From assembly GCA_003254925.1 (NCBI GenBank), contig QANZ01047167.1, forward strand, positions 70,218 to 134,217: a stretch of 64,000 nt of DNA, written 5' to 3'. The notes beneath the pieces are model-generated. The model was not told where the DNA came from, made no database searches, and saw only the letters and a program-made list of their open reading frames with translations. Made by a program: the position numbers and the translations under genes. Origin of the DNA: Chamaecrista fasciculata. Lineage: Eukaryota > Streptophyta > Magnoliopsida > Fabales > Fabaceae. Below, in pieces: positions 36,701-50,412 of the stretch (its first letter is position 1; every line of letters begins with the position of its first letter).

Positions 36701-39700
36701 TCAGTAGTTACGAGGAAAGTACGCTTTTAAAAAATAAAAAAGGAGAGGGTAGGCGGGGAATTATACCTCGTATGGTGTGCCATCTTTAAACTGCACCTTG
36801 ACAGCTGCATATTTCTTTTTCTTAAGTAGTAACATTCTCTTGTACAAACCATCAAGATCAATTTCCAAGCACCTATATTTCTTGTTGACCTAAAGTCACA
36901 ATTATAACGAAACACACGACTTGTATGAACATTGACCCAAAAAAGTAGAGTGGAAACCAAGATCTAGCGTTGAGAAAAAAACACAAATTATTTGTACTTG
37001 CAAACTTGTAATTAGTGCAAAGTACGGATTAAATTCAACCTCCTGTTCTCTCAATCACTTTCACAAATACTTTATTGTAGTAAAGTGTCCAACATATCAC
37101 CTAAGCGGAATCAGGAAGCACAAACATGTAAAATTTCAAAATGCACTAATAGCAAGGAGTCAAATCTGGTTCTGACTCTAACATATGATATTTATATATT
37201 GCCTGTGTATTTAGCACAGGAAAGTTGAAAGAATACACAAATAAATCATATGGGTCCCAAGGAGTTTTGGAGTGTTGATAGTCAAATCTTACCTCTTGAA
37301 TAACTTTTCCAGCCATTTCTTTTGCTTTAGGAATGTCATCTAGTCCACTGTATATCATTATGGAATCAGTATCGCCATAAATCACCTATATAATTGTAGA
37401 CAGTACAAAAGTTAAGGACTAATATTCTTAACCAATTCATTCAGATAGCGCGTACGCGTACAAGAAGCATGTAAAATAACTTCAAGCAATGCACGAGAAT
37501 TAACCTCTAATCTCAAATTATTCTGAACAAGATCAACGGTACTCTGTAGTATCTCTCTTCCCTACACGTAATCATGACACTTGTTAATGAAAAACATATG
37601 TGTTTTAATATTGATTTGAGAGCAAGATAGCCACTGCCAACGTTGAATAAGCCAGTGGAATCTCTTACTTGTAAGGTTATAAGCTCTGCTAGCGGCTTTG
37701 CATAAAATCGTGAATTAGTAAATCCCAGGCATCCATACATACTGCAAAGTCCACCATTTCAAACTCTCAAGTAGAAGGAAGAATTGAATACCATTGAGTA
37801 CCAAAATTTCTCAGTAAGTACTAGAACCTCAAAAGGACACCAACCTGTTTGCAGTTAGCTTTAGTGCTTGTTGCTGAATGTCCAGTTGCTGAACTTTAAG
37901 ACCAGATGCATTCTTCATCCACGACTTTACCATTCTCCTCCTTTGAACCAAATTTTTCAGTAACTAGCAGGGAAAAACAAAACCAAATCATATATATGCA
38001 AAGGAGTTGAGAAGGGAGGACCGGAAATAGTTTGCGTAACACCTACTACTGTCCTTAAATTTTAAGCATACAACCCATGAGAAAACACCCTAGCATGAGC
38101 CCAAAGAGAGTGCCATACTATGTTAAAGTATCCAACTTAAATGAGCGAAGGAACTTGTTAGTACTTACTACTTAGTACCACTCTTCATTTACAAATGTTT
38201 AGCATAATCAAATAGAAGCCCTAACCTTGGTTCAAAAAAAAAAAATAGAAGCCCAAACCTTATATAGATACTCTTGACATGGAAAATAAACTATTTGAGC
38301 ATATATATGTTGCCAACTACAAATAATATTGATCCTTAAAATAAAGAAGTTAGTTGTTAAAGTATACAGCAGCTAAATATAATAATGACACATTGAGAAG
38401 ATCCCTTAGTTATTGAATGGTTTATACGTTCAAGTTTTAATATCTCTCAATGTGTCATTATTATATTTAGAATTGCCTCTACCTCAGTGTGGGCTTCTAT
38501 TTTAAGGATCCCTTAGTTATTTTCCATAATCCAATAAAAGTTGGAACGGAGAGAAATATAAGCAAATATAAAACTTGAATGTATAAACCATTCAATAAGT
38601 TCTATAATTATGTATAAACAATAGAAAAGCAGAGACTATTGTGAAAGATAGAATTGCCTCTACCTCTGGCAAAACTCCAGATGCTTTACTAGATGGCAGA
38701 CGAGGAAAAGATCCATCAGAAGATCTTTCAACTGTTGTAAAGCAGATATTGTATTCCTGTAGAATAGCTCAGTAAGATGCATTGAAATATAGCAAGTGCC
38801 ATAAATTACCATTAAGGGCACTGTGAACAAGGAAACAGAATTGGACAAACACCAAAATACAATAAAAATGGAACTAAAAGAATATGTCAACAAAAATTTT
38901 ACCAACCTGAATGATAGAAGGATAAAGACTATTGAAGTCCAGAAGCAATACATATTTGTCGTATAAACCCTTCTTTGGCTCCAAAACTAGACCTCCGGCA
39001 TAGGATGGAGCCTTTTTGTTTTTCCCATGATCATTGTCAGGAGCATCATTGTCATTGTATGTATTATCAATATCTGCTTCATCAAGTTTGCTGTCACCAG
39101 CATCATTAGTTACTTTGCGTTTCGCCAATTTTGTTTCTTTTGCATGAGAAGGGATCTTGTCTGGCACAATATACTTCCTTGCATGGAAAGCATGCAACAA
39201 AAGATACTCCACTCTCTGTGCTCTTGCACCCTGAAGCCAAAGATTAGATGTGAGGCTAATACCCCCTAGAACAAGTCCAAAATCAACTTGCGCACGTAAA
39301 TAAATGTAAAAAAGATGGAGAGCTTACCTGAAGAGTTTTTCCCCACAAATTACCACTAATATTAGTCAGCTGACGTGTGAGGGGGAGAACACTCAAGTGA
39401 AACATGAGTTCCATAGACAACCATGCATCTGTCTCTCCATATTCGATCTGCATGGGTCAATAATCCTATGAGAACAAGTATATAAAGTGAACTCACTATC
39501 ATCATTGATCAATCAAGGTCCCAAAAATATTTCTCGAACCAAAACTTGAGTTTTTCAAAATAAAAATGAGTGGAGAAGATCCCTTAGTTATCAAATTATG
39601 AACATCAAAAAGGTATAACGACATATTTTAATGTAGTAGTGAGTGCAACCTTTTAATTACTGTACCTAATATTGTGTTTTTTACATTTTACAAACTTTCT

Positions 39701-42700
39701 TTCGTCCACAAAAAAAAGAATTTAGCCCAGCACAAATAACTTTTTTTTTTCGTAAAACAGCACAAATAACTTCAAGCAGTCTTCTGCAAGAACAAGGCAG
39801 TTGCCTTCCTACCGATTTTCATTTATTTATTTATTTATTGAAGTTCTGAATCCTGATTGCCACAAGGAGAGATTTTAGTAAAGATTGGCACGTACTAGTT
39901 CCACAAGGGACTCTGCTGATTGAAACATTTTCGGAACATCATGCGGAGCAACTTCCTTCCGAACTTTGTTCAGCTGAGTTTTTGCAAGCTGAGATAAAGA
40001 GTAGCTAACCTGGAAGAAACAAAGATGGATGAATTAAATTAAGAAAAAAACAGCTCCTACTGATTATGATTTCTCAACAAACATTGTACCTCCTTTAATA
40101 GGTCACGAGCACACAGGTAAGTATCACAAAGAAGCCGACCGGCAATGCAAAGCATGATCCCAGGAGTGGCTCCAGAACCAAAAACAGAGCTTCCTCTAGC
40201 AAGTTTAGGCATCACAGACCGCTTAAGGCGGCCTATTTTGGACCACATGCTACTAGGCACTTTGCAAGCCTGCATAAGTAAACTTTTAGGTGTTTTAGGT
40301 GCAAAAACTCCTCAATGTAAAACACAAGTGATACGGATTACAGCAGAATTCTTAAATGGAATAACATGATGGACACTCGAGGAAAAACAATGTATGGAAA
40401 TGAGGACATACAGGGAAAATGGCAGCAACTTGCTAGCACTTATGATAAAGGATAAGTTATTAGGATCACAATATCAAAACAATAAATTAAAAATGCAACT
40501 TCCTGAAACAATATTGTTTCCTTGGCTAATGTTTGTTCAAGAAACAGGAAAGGATGCATCTACTGATAAGTGTCACCCCAAATAACAAGCAACATTCATT
40601 CAACAATTGAACACCAATTACCTACTCTTGGAAGGTGATATAACCAAAAGAAATTACCACAGACCACAAAAGCTTCTGACCAACTACTCGAATCGCTAAT
40701 TGACAATAATTTAAATCTCAGAATGCATTCTAATTCTCCATTTATTTTTGTCTGGAGAAATATGTTCAACTATTTATCTTGGTGGCTATTCGTCATCTTC
40801 ACCCAGAAACAGATAATTTTGACAACCATTTAATTACTCAACTTTTCTACCTACAAAGAGAATTTCTACCACATTGAGTTTGACGTTCCAAGCTCAAACC
40901 ATTTAAACCAATGATTAACTTATCCAGATATAATCCATTACACACCAAAATAGGAACAGGTAATGCTATAAATTGAATGAGGAAATTCAAATTGAAGTTT
41001 TAAAATTATATCATTGTTTTATAGGGAAACAAAAGCTCCCACCTGGCATCTGTGGAGAAGAACATCCAGGTCAAATCCAGAAATGTTATGTCCAACAAGA
41101 ACATCACTATCCAACTTGTGTAATTCTATCATTAAGCGGTTTAGCAAGGCCCTCTCACTGCAAAATAAACACAAGATATAGGTCAACCCAAGAGGCAAGC
41201 ATATAATTTTCATGATTTTCTTTTTCAATTTCTGGAGAAAACAAGAAAGAATAACTAAGCATCCATTCATATAAAGAAAATACTCGGACTTCAGACTCAT
41301 ATCTAGTTTCCACCTGCTTTCAACACACAAAACATTGGATCCAGCTTTCGTGTTTCGGTCTGTAACCTCCTTGCTGAATCCTAAAGGAAATATGCCTCCA
41401 TCAAGCTTACGAACAACAGTAAAATGAGTCAGCATTCCAGGTCTTTTCCATTCTGAAGCCAACATGGGAGTATCAATCTGAAAAGTCAAACAACAAAGTG
41501 TACTTCTGATCATATTTTTTACCTAATAAATCCATCCAGTGAAATTATTAGAAGACATCTATACATCGATTATACTAACAATTCATCATTAACTGAAACT
41601 TTGTCAATGGAGGAATACAAACATGGCACAAAATTTCCATACAAATCAAACACTAAGTTCAGACCTTATTCATTTAGAATTTTATGAAGTCCAAGAAATC
41701 CATTTATATGCCCATTATGTAAGCTCAGATAATCCGTCAACAAACATAAGCAAACACAAGCATCCAAGAACTTTAACGTCTGTTTATGAATCTATTAAAT
41801 CATAGAAACTTTTCACTGGAAAGTTATGGTGCTTCTATTCTCAATAACCCCATGTCCCAAAAATTAGCCAAAGATCCAAAGGAAACAATTTTTCATTCTT
41901 TAGGCATTTCAATGTTCATCAAGCATCATCCAGAATTATTATAACACAATTGTGTATGACTTCTTAGGGTGTAATTACTAGAAAATGAGTTTACTTTGTT
42001 GAGGCTAGGCCTTCTAGATAATCTAATGATAGACTTCATCTTGTCCTAGGTTTATGCAAATAACAAGATACCATCATCTCAAGTTGAATTTAAACTGTTG
42101 AAATTGGGCAACTATATGCATCAATAACAGCAAAAATAATCTTAAAAGTTTGGTCATTCAAAAAGTGTATCCACTAGGAAAGCTTTTAATTAAACACTAT
42201 TTTGGTAAAATTATACAGTGAACAAATATTCATAGAAAACACAATAAGTGAATTACTTGTAACTTATGTTAGCTGCATTTTGACTCTAATCAGATACATA
42301 GTATATCAAACCTTACTGCAATGTAGATTTGCAAGTACCAATACATATGTAAGATGACAAATACATATTTAGATCTAGATCATAATTATATGTATAAGAG
42401 AGCCAAATACTGACATCAAGTGCCATAAACAAACCTTGACCCTGCGGCAGCAAACAATGGATGCAGAGACAATCTCATTTGTGTTTTGTTTTTCATTTAT
42501 GGTGGTTTTCAAATTAACAGCTGTGACAACAGCAGGAGGAATCTCAACACTGAACTTTGAGGAAGTTGAACTCCTTATGTCTTTGGGAGAATCAACAATC
42601 ACTTCAAATTTGCACCAGCTAACCTGCAAGTACAGTGCAAAGATTAAAACGGTGGCACATAGGGATCAAAAAGGCAATAAAAATTCATTACTTCTAGTAG

Positions 42701-45640
42701 ACGCCCATCTTAGCCTCACCCTTTGAGAAGCCATGCGAGTAGAGAAGTTTGAAACCAGTAGCCATGAAGGCCCTTTTATCTTTCTCTTAATAAGAAAAAG
42801 CTCCAACGCACTGCAGGTGGTGATAAATTTAAATCATTACAAGTGTACGGAATCGGGATTCATAAACCTTATGCTTCCTAATCCAATGAGAAGACAGTTT
42901 GTAAGCAGGTTACAAGCACTAAAAGTCAAGATGTAAGGCAATTATTTATTCCAAAAACAGATAAAGAAGGTTCCTAAGTTTAAAAAAGATTGTTTCAATT
43001 GTTTTTCTTTATTTTTAATGTTCTCATAATACCTGAAACAGGACACATTATATTCTCTGAAAGTGTATACCTGCTGTGAGTTCCTAGGAGTGCACAGAAA
43101 TTCTCTCCTTTCAGGTCTAGTGGAAGAGGTGGATCCTGCATCAGTATTACCAGCACTGATGATTTGAAACACGGTTGAGAAAATAAGAAGATTGAAACAA
43201 GTGACACTGGCTTGATGAATTCATTCTTGAATTTTTAGAAGGAAACAAACTAAATAAAAAGGGTGTGCCGTTGTGTTCGCAGCTTACAACAATGAATAAT
43301 ATGGTGCACTCCAGCATTTTTCATTGTTTTGCTTGAGAATATTCATATATTGAATAATTTACCTTGAACGGATAGTTGATTTTCAGCACAAAATTTTCAC
43401 CAGCAGGTATTTCAGATCGCTCAAATGCATTTTTCCTCTGCAATGTGTTCATGAAACATAAACATGAGCAAGAACCCAAAATAGTACTATAGTAGAATCA
43501 GCAACAAAAGTAGGAGACAATAACATAACTACAAAACATAATTAAACTCTCTCAAACATCAGATGCTTCAGTCACAATACCTTAACAGGTGCCATGCTAA
43601 AGGTTGAAACGTTCAGATCCAACAGTTTTTTTGCTACCTCATTCTTTAACCCAGATACCATATCCTAGAATTTCATAGAAAAAGAGGGAAGTTATAGATG
43701 CATTAGCACCAACAGTCCAGCTTAAAACAGAGAAACAAGAGAAAATAAATCAAACTGACAGTAAGGTAAAAATAAACTTACTTGCAGCTTTTTATGAAAG
43801 TCTGTAGGAGAAATTTGGGACTCTTCAACATCCTTCTCAAGCTTCATCATCTCGTCCGTGTAATGCAAAGGACGATTTGGAATTGCATAAACACACCTCT
43901 GCATGTTCTTTAGAACAACACAGCAACTCTGATACGAATTACCTGCTTTGACCTAATTCTCAACAAAATACCGGTAAGGTTATTCTCTCAATCCAGTTAC
44001 AACCTTAATTAGTAGCCATAGGTAACTGGGCAACTGGCAATAACAAGCACCAAAATACAAATAATAGAGTGAAATTAGCTTTTACTATAGCTTGACAAGA
44101 TTCCTTATTAATCAATGATATTGAATTGAAAGTTTCTGTCCCTGCTATAACCAAAGCTTGCTAAACAAGATAATAAGCTGTTCATCCTTAATTTTATAGT
44201 CCTATCGTTGTCTAACAAGCTCCTAATGTAGGATGAACTGCTCCCCACATATTTGAGAAAACATTATGTCGGTGGGATTTCCTCACCCTCCAAGTATTTG
44301 AGAAAACATTATATGTCTGATGAAAAAGAATGAATTTGAATCAAAAATAAAAAGTACAAGATCGACCATTTTCAATCAAGAATAAATAGTATAAAACTAA
44401 TGTATATGCAGTTAATTAAATAGAAACTGGTTGGAAATTAAACATGAAACTGGCAAATTACCTTCCCGAACAAATATAGGTTGCCCATATTAGCTCCATA
44501 GAACTCCTCATGAGCATCAAGTATGTAGAAAGGCAGTGATCCATCTGCCTCCACATTAAATTCTAAGTTTTCTTCGCTATTCAAAGCTTCATTAGCAACC
44601 TTCGGATCAGCGACTTTGACGTCTCCTCCACTCCTCGCTGCCTGCCAACCAGCAGTTGCACTGTTGGCCGGGTCCTCTTCTTTAATCTTTGCATTCAGAG
44701 TAAATACCTCCTTCTCCATTGTTTGTTTAGCTTCTATGTCAACATCCTTTAGCATTTTCTCCTCAATCACATCTCCATTAGGTAGATCATCAAGTGCTTG
44801 CACGATTGATGCCTGGCCATTTTTGGAATTAGAATGATTTGCACCTTCTGATTCTTTGATAGAAGCGTCTTCTCTGAGGCCTCCATGGTTCTGCTCAGAA
44901 CCCAAGGCACAACCATCATTGTTAACAATTCTGATCGACTCAGGATCGCCATTAGCAACAGCGTCCGACAAAAAAGCACCCCCTATTGGATCAGGATGCT
45001 CAATCAATAGTTCCTCGCTCTTAACAGTAGTAATCGGCAGAGTGTTATTCGCAGCAGATGAGGGAATTGTTTGCCCCCTTCTGCGCCTAAGCCTATCAGT
45101 CTCATCTGGCGCAAACTCCGCAATAACATCATCGACAATACTATCACAAGAAAACCCTTTAGCCTTATCATCCCTAGTTTTCTTAAAAACTGACGAAGTG
45201 AACATGGATGACAACCTCTGGCCCCCCATCATGGCTGCCGCAGCCGAAAGTGAAGAAGAAGGCCTTTTAGGTTGTGGATCTTTCTTTTCAACTTTCTTCC
45301 TTTTGGGCCTTTCTGATTCACCATCAGATTCATCGGAGGAGAGAGTGAAGCCAGCTTTCGACCAATCCTCCTCCTCACCTTCGTCCCCGTAGCCAAGACC
45401 ATCGTCGTCAACGATGAATTCTCGAGCTTGTTCGCGGCGCTTGGCGACGAGAGCATTGTACTCATCCTCTTCGACGGTATCATAAACAGGATTCTCCAAC
45501 TTAATTTGGTATCCATTGCCATCTGAACGACGGCCACCACGGAGACGAGCTTTCAGACGCTCCAATGCTTCCGAACGCGCCGATGCCTCGGGTCCTCTTC
45601 CCCTTCGTCTTGCGGCTGATGAAGGCTCTTCGTCTGCCAT
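33762..45640 (-). CDS. POLA1 (ICU2): DNA polymerase alpha catalytic subunit (complete)
   Basis: The B-family polymerase extends primase RNA primers on nuclear DNA. I rebuilt 31 coding exons, all in frame, about 1552 residues (Arabidopsis ICU2 is about 1500). From 5': 45640-44462, 43952-43782, 43664-43581, 43437-43363, 43135-43071, 42810-42720, 42623-42435, 41477-41314, 41157-41043, 40269-40090, 40009-39896, 39447-39328, 39230-38907, 38756-38664, 37963-37845, 37741-37669, 37561-37505, 37385-37293, 36889-36767, 36667-36570, 36456-36411, 36091-35978, 35865-35782, 35643-35530, 35448-35359, 35251-35178, 34817-34604, 34435-34382, 34300-34181, 34076-34002, 33908-33762. An acidic N-terminus is followed by the exonuclease-like [21 protein letters not shown] (947-957), [19 protein letters not shown] (1074-1079) and two C-terminal cysteine clusters. 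Catalytic aspartates are present. I chose ATG 45640; four codons upstream in frame is only a TTG. Confidence 0.97.
38373..38666. repeat. Nested inverted and direct repeats in a Pol alpha intron
   Basis: 38373-38398 and 38445-38470 are perfect 26-bp inverted repeats. 38412-38438 and 38570-38596 are 27-bp inverted repeats with one mismatch. GATCCCTTAGTTATT occurs directly at about 38400 and 38508. AGAATTGCCTCTACCTC occurs at 38469-38485 and again at 38650-38666, where it includes the 5' splice site of exon 14. The block lies in intron 14 (37964-38663). Confidence 0.9.
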
Positions 45641-47842
45641 TTCTCTCTGCAACTTCTGATCTTGGTGCTTGGGAATTGAAAGAGCCGCTATTGCCTCTCA
45701 ATGCAGTAAGGCATTTTTTTTTTCCTTAAACAAATGCGCGGGAAAATATACTACTTTTGCCGCGCATAGACTTCCGATCTTTGGGCCATTAGTTCATGGA
45801 CTTCTACTAGAGAGGACTTTACAATTATTTGGGCTCCAGTAAAAAGTATTGGCCCAAAAATATGCTTTCTCGAGGTTTGGGCTTTTAGTTCTCAAAATTG
45901 ATCAGGTCTAGTTGCTCTATCCATTCTATAAAATAATTTGTAGTCAGATAAAAATATTATTTAATTTTTTTAATTATGATTTTTTTAGCCCAATTTTAAT
46001 TAAAGTAGTTCCAAATAAATTTAAGCCAAGCTTTATTGAGACCAGACTTAAACTTATTTTTTAAGAAAATCATTTAACTTAAGTCAAGATCTTTAATATT
46101 TTATATATTTTTAAATACAAATAAAAATAAGATTTTTTTTCACCAGGTCCAACTAGGCCTTATTTAAGAGAAATACAACTTAAATTTAGGATATTTATTT
46201 ATTTTATGTATTTTTTAATTCGTAATTTTCAAAAAATAATTATATGAGTTTAAAGATATTACTATTAATAAAAATATTTAATTAAATTTATTTATTAACA
46301 AAAGATCATTTAATTGAAATTAAGTTTATATTTTAGATATTTTAAAATTTTAATATAAAATTAGTAAAAACCAATTAATACATATTTTTGTAGGTTTTAT
46401 ACAATAAAAATAATGTTTAATATATAAATATAAATACTTATAGCAAAAAGATTTTAAAGAAAAATATATAGAAGTATCTTAGTTAGACTAGGCCACGTCC
46501 AATAATATCAAGCTCGGGATCCAATCCAATTAAAAAATTGTAACCTGCACCTTAATAAAGTCAAATAAAATTAAAGACGCACTGAAGAGGCTATCTCATT
46601 TTAATTGCATTTTTTTTGCCAAACATTTTAATAACTTTAACTCTAGTGTATTGTCATCCTAATAAAAGATTTTCTACAGTACATCATTGAATGCGATGAT
46701 GACAAAAAAAAAAGTTTGGGATTTGATATAAGAAACGTTGCTAAAACAATTTGCTGTTTCTCCCTCATAATGTTTTGATTTAAAAAATAAAAAATGTAAT
46801 GTGCACGAAAATCAAAGAATGAAAATTTGTGAAAGGAAGAAAGAGAAAGACTTAAAAAATGAATTGCTCCTACTATCTTTAGCTTTATATCATTGCCCAA
46901 CAAGTTTTTCTATGAATATAGTTTCGTCTTGAATTGGGTTAGTTGGAGTTTTTAATTTGTGAATGGATAAGTAGGTCTAGTTGCAGTAATATGAGCCTAA
47001 CAAGCGATGGGATTAATCGTACCAAAAGACAAAATATAATAATACTAGTAGCACTTAGGAATCAAGATAATGCACAACGGGATAGCTCCTCAAAATATAG
47101 ATAGGTACATGAACGCCGACACCATAAATTCTTAACCACCCAACTACACTAACACTACCTCATAAGTAACTTGCTTCACCTCAAACACTGGAGCAGAACT
47201 TTTATTCTTGCCCTTATTTATTTTGTTACTTTATTAAACAAAAAAAAAAATTAAACGTTTAACTCTAACCCAACGAGAAGTTTAACCTATAAAACTCCAG
47301 GCTCTTGGAATTTGAATAAAAAATGAATTGTAGGAAAAAAAAAATTAGACTCAGATGGTAAAATGTTAAAATATTAAATAAATGATTTGACTTGTGCTGG
47401 GGAATGAAGGAATAGTGGTTAAGAATTGTGTGGGTAAAAGTAAAAAGTAGTGGGAAAAACTAGTATTGTTGAGACCAAAAGTGGCGCCTGAGAAAGAAAT
47501 TGCGGAAAGTTACTATTTTTGTTCACCTAACGGCAATTCAGTTTTGATATTAGTGATAATCAGCTTGCGGCTTGGAAAGAAAGCTATAAAGTATAGTAGT
47601 GTGAGCCGCGTAGTTGGTAGTTACCCCTTGGCCTTGGAGCTCAAACGCAAACTGCAATTGATGGTATCCTCTGTTTATTTCCATAAAGTCCCATCATGCC
47701 AGCTCCTATTGCCTCATCCCCTTTCCTTTCTCCTTCCTTTTACTCTCTCTCACTTTGCACTTATTCCTTCTTTTCTTTTCAATGTTCTTCTGCACAAAGC
47801 ACTCTGATTAATCCATCCATTGATGAATGAGATCACACTGCA
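45641..47842. promoter_or_regulatory. Divergent spacer between Pol alpha and kinase genes
   Basis: The first 130 bp next to the Pol alpha ATG carry two E2F-type words. The middle (about 45950-47000) is very AT-rich and holds no recognisable gene. The last 200 bp before 47843 are a pyrimidine-rich kinase leader with two short upstream reading frames overlapping the start codon. Confidence 0.6.
45736..45763. promoter_or_regulatory. Pair of E2F-type sites upstream of DNA polymerase alpha
   Basis: GCGCGGGAAAA at 45736-45746 reads TTTTCCCGCGC towards the gene. TTTGCCGC at 45756-45763 is in the opposite orientation. Both fit the consensus TTTSSCGS. They lie about 100-125 bp before the ATG, as in many S-phase genes, and suggest G1/S control by E2F. 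Confidence 0.65.
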
Positions 47843-47867
47843 ATGCCTGATCCTTCTTCCACAATGA
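47823..47867 (+). CDS. Upstream short reading frames overlapping the kinase start
   Basis: ATG at 47823 opens 15 codons to a TGA ending at 47867. A second ATG at 47827 opens 8 codons to a TGA ending at 47850. Both overlap the kinase ATG at 47843 in other frames. Whether they are in the mRNA depends on the transcription start. An in-frame kinase ATG at 47864 is an alternative start. Confidence 0.35.
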   Translation: MNEITLQCLILLPQ

Positions 47868-49528
47868 ACGACCAGCTTTCCAAACCCACCTCAATCTTCG
47901 GACTCCGCTTATGGGTTATCATGGGGGTATGTGTCGGAGTCGCCATTGTTCTTCTTCTCTTTCTAATCTCTCTCTGGTTCGCCTCCAAACGCTCCAAGTC
48001 CAACTCTTCCTCTCACGGACCTTCCATCCCAGTCGTCTCCAAAGAGATCCAAGAGATTAGAATCGACGGCCACGATTCCCACCCAAACCAAGCTGAACCT
48101 GTTCACGAACCCGACCCGCCGCCCGGAATTGAACGCCAGGCTTTGCTGCCCACTTCGGAAGAAGAAAACCCATTGGGGTTCAATAGAATTCAATTTGAGA
48201 TTGGGAAGAATCATAGAATCTCGTATCCTGAACGTGCTCTTGCTAGGTCTTCTTCACACGGAAGTGGGGAGGCTCTGCCTACGGTGATTCCCGAAGTTTC
48301 GCATTTGGGTTGGGGCCACTGGTATACGCTTAGAGAGCTTGAGGATTCTACGAATGGGTTTGCCGACGAGAATGTTATTGGTGAGGGCGGCTACGGAATC
48401 GTTTACCATGGCATATTGAAGGATAATACTAATGTTGCTGTTAAGAATTTGCTCAATAATAGGTACTTTTTTTTTTCTTCGTGTTTACGGATTGTTTAGC
48501 TTTGGCACAAAAGTAAAAGGGCCCGTATCTGAATGATTGAGAACGTCAGGGGACAAGCTGAGAAAGAGTTTAAAGTTGAAGTGGAAGCTATAGGACGAGT
48601 TCGGCATAAGAATTTAGTAAGGTTGCTGGGGTATTGTGCTGAAGGAGCTCATAGGTACTTTCTTGTAGTATCTGCAACCTCTACTCATTCCTTATTTGGA
48701 CTATAATCTATTATTATACTTCATATATAGTTCTCTGGATGTCGATATTTGTTAATTATTTTCTCCATATGTAGAAAGCAGACAGACATTCACAGACATT
48801 TCTAACTAACGATGTTTATCCTCGTGACAGAATGCTTGTGTATGAGTACGTTGACAATGGAAACTTAGAGCAGTGGTTGCATGGGGATGTTGGACCTTGC
48901 AGTCCTCTGACCTGGGAAATTCGAATGAACATTATTCTGGGAACAGCAAAAGGGTAAATAACATAATGAGTAAAATTATTGACCTCTGCTTACTTATTTT
49001 TACTTTTTCAGTGAGCTGATTTAATTCATTAGGTTAACTTATCTTCACGAGGGGCTGGAACCAAAAGTTGTTCACCGTGATATCAAATCAAGCAACATTT
49101 TGATCGATAAACAATGGAATTCGAAGGTGTCAGATTTTGGGCTTGCTAAACTCCTAGGCTCTGAGAGCAGCTACATCACAACCCGTGTCATGGGCACATT
49201 TGGGTTTGTACTCCCCTCCCTTCTTATGAATGTGCAATAAGGGAAAGACATTGAAGAATTTTGAATAATTCAGCTACTAAATAGATATGTTCAATTGAAT
49301 TAATTATGCTATCTCAAGTTCTCAACCTCTGTGCTACGCGCGATGAGTTGCCATTGCCAACATTACTTTACTTCTTCTCTTTTGGCAGATATGTAGCTCC
49401 TGAATATGCAAGTACTGGAATGTTGAATGAACGTAGTGATGTGTATAGTTTTGGTATTCTCATAATGGAAATAATTACGGGCAGGAATCCAGTTGATTAT
49501 AGTCGACCTCCAGAAGAGGTTTTTCCTA

Positions 49529-49559
<31 letters not shown>

Positions 49560-50412
49560 TGTGCTAAAATATCTTACTTCTTTCTATCTGTTCCTGCCTT
49601 TTTTGCTCTTTTACTAAAAAGTTAAAGCTTTTCAGGTGAATTTAGTTGACTGGCTCAAGAAGATGGTTAGTAACAGGAATGCAGAAGGAGTTTTGGATCC
49701 CAAGCTCCCTGAGAAACCAACTTCAAGATCACTAAAAAGAGCCCTTCTTGTAGCCTTACGCTGCACTGACCCTAATGCACAAAAGCGGCCTAAAATGGGG
49801 CATGTCATACATATGCTTGAAGCTGAGGATTCCACCCATAAAGAGGTAACTAGCATTAATAAATACAGATGCGTATACTCTTTCATTAGTTACGGTGATC
49901 GATTGTAGAATACTTCCTAAGAAAACATTTTAAAATTTGGACAAAGAAGTGATAATTCTTCAGTTAACCTAGTTACTGTTTTTCCATTCAGGGATTGTTA
50001 TGAATGTGCGATAAGAGAAACACATTGAAGAACTTTAGATAATTAAACAAACAAATAGATATTTTTGTACAATACTGCTATCTCAACCTCTGTGCTATGC
50101 GTGATTAGTTGGTTGCATATAGATCTAAAGTAATCTGCCTCCAACAGTCTCACTATTTTATTCTCCTGCTTACCAAGTAAAACCCACTGAAACTATATGC
50201 AATATACTACCCCACATTGTGATAGATAATAATTGTTGTCGCTTTTGTTACTTATTGAATATGGGCATCTTGTTTAGGATCGTAGAGCTAAAAAGGAAGC
50301 AGCACATTCAACCAATGATGGAGCAGAGGATGAATTAAAAGAGAAAAGAGCAACTGCGTCAGGTGATGATTGTAAGTTTGAAAGCGAGATGCAAGCCAGT
50401 GAGACAAGATGA
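47843..50412 (+). CDS. Receptor-like serine/threonine kinase with short extracellular part (At1g01540-like)
   Basis: Seven exons join in frame: 47843-48462, 48550-48654, 48831-48953, 49033-49203, 49389-49518, 49636-49845 and 50278-50412, about 497 residues. A short N-terminus ending KPTSIFG leads into one membrane segment (about residues 21-46, [20 protein letters not shown]). A Ser/Pro-rich cytosolic linker follows, then a complete kinase domain: GEGGYGIVY glycine loop, VAVK lysine, [10 protein letters not shown] catalytic loop (RD type), DFGLAK magnesium loop and GYVAPEY in the activation segment. The C-terminal tail is charged and lacks structure. The linker phrase [16 protein letters not shown] is typical of the plant family with At1g01540 and At4g01330. 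No ligand-binding ectodomain is present, so it probably works with partner receptors at the plasma membrane. Signalling role unknown. Confidence 0.93.

Noticed and set aside
44856..45392. 178-codon plus-strand frame across Pol alpha exon 1
   Set aside because: It is a shadow of the acidic, low-complexity N-terminal coding exon on the other strand.
45641..45652. Four extra codons upstream of the Pol alpha start
   Set aside because: The upstream codon is TTG, not ATG. ATG at 45640 is the first good start.
47466..47807. 113-codon frame before the kinase
   Set aside because: It lies in promoter and leader sequence and has no recognisable features.
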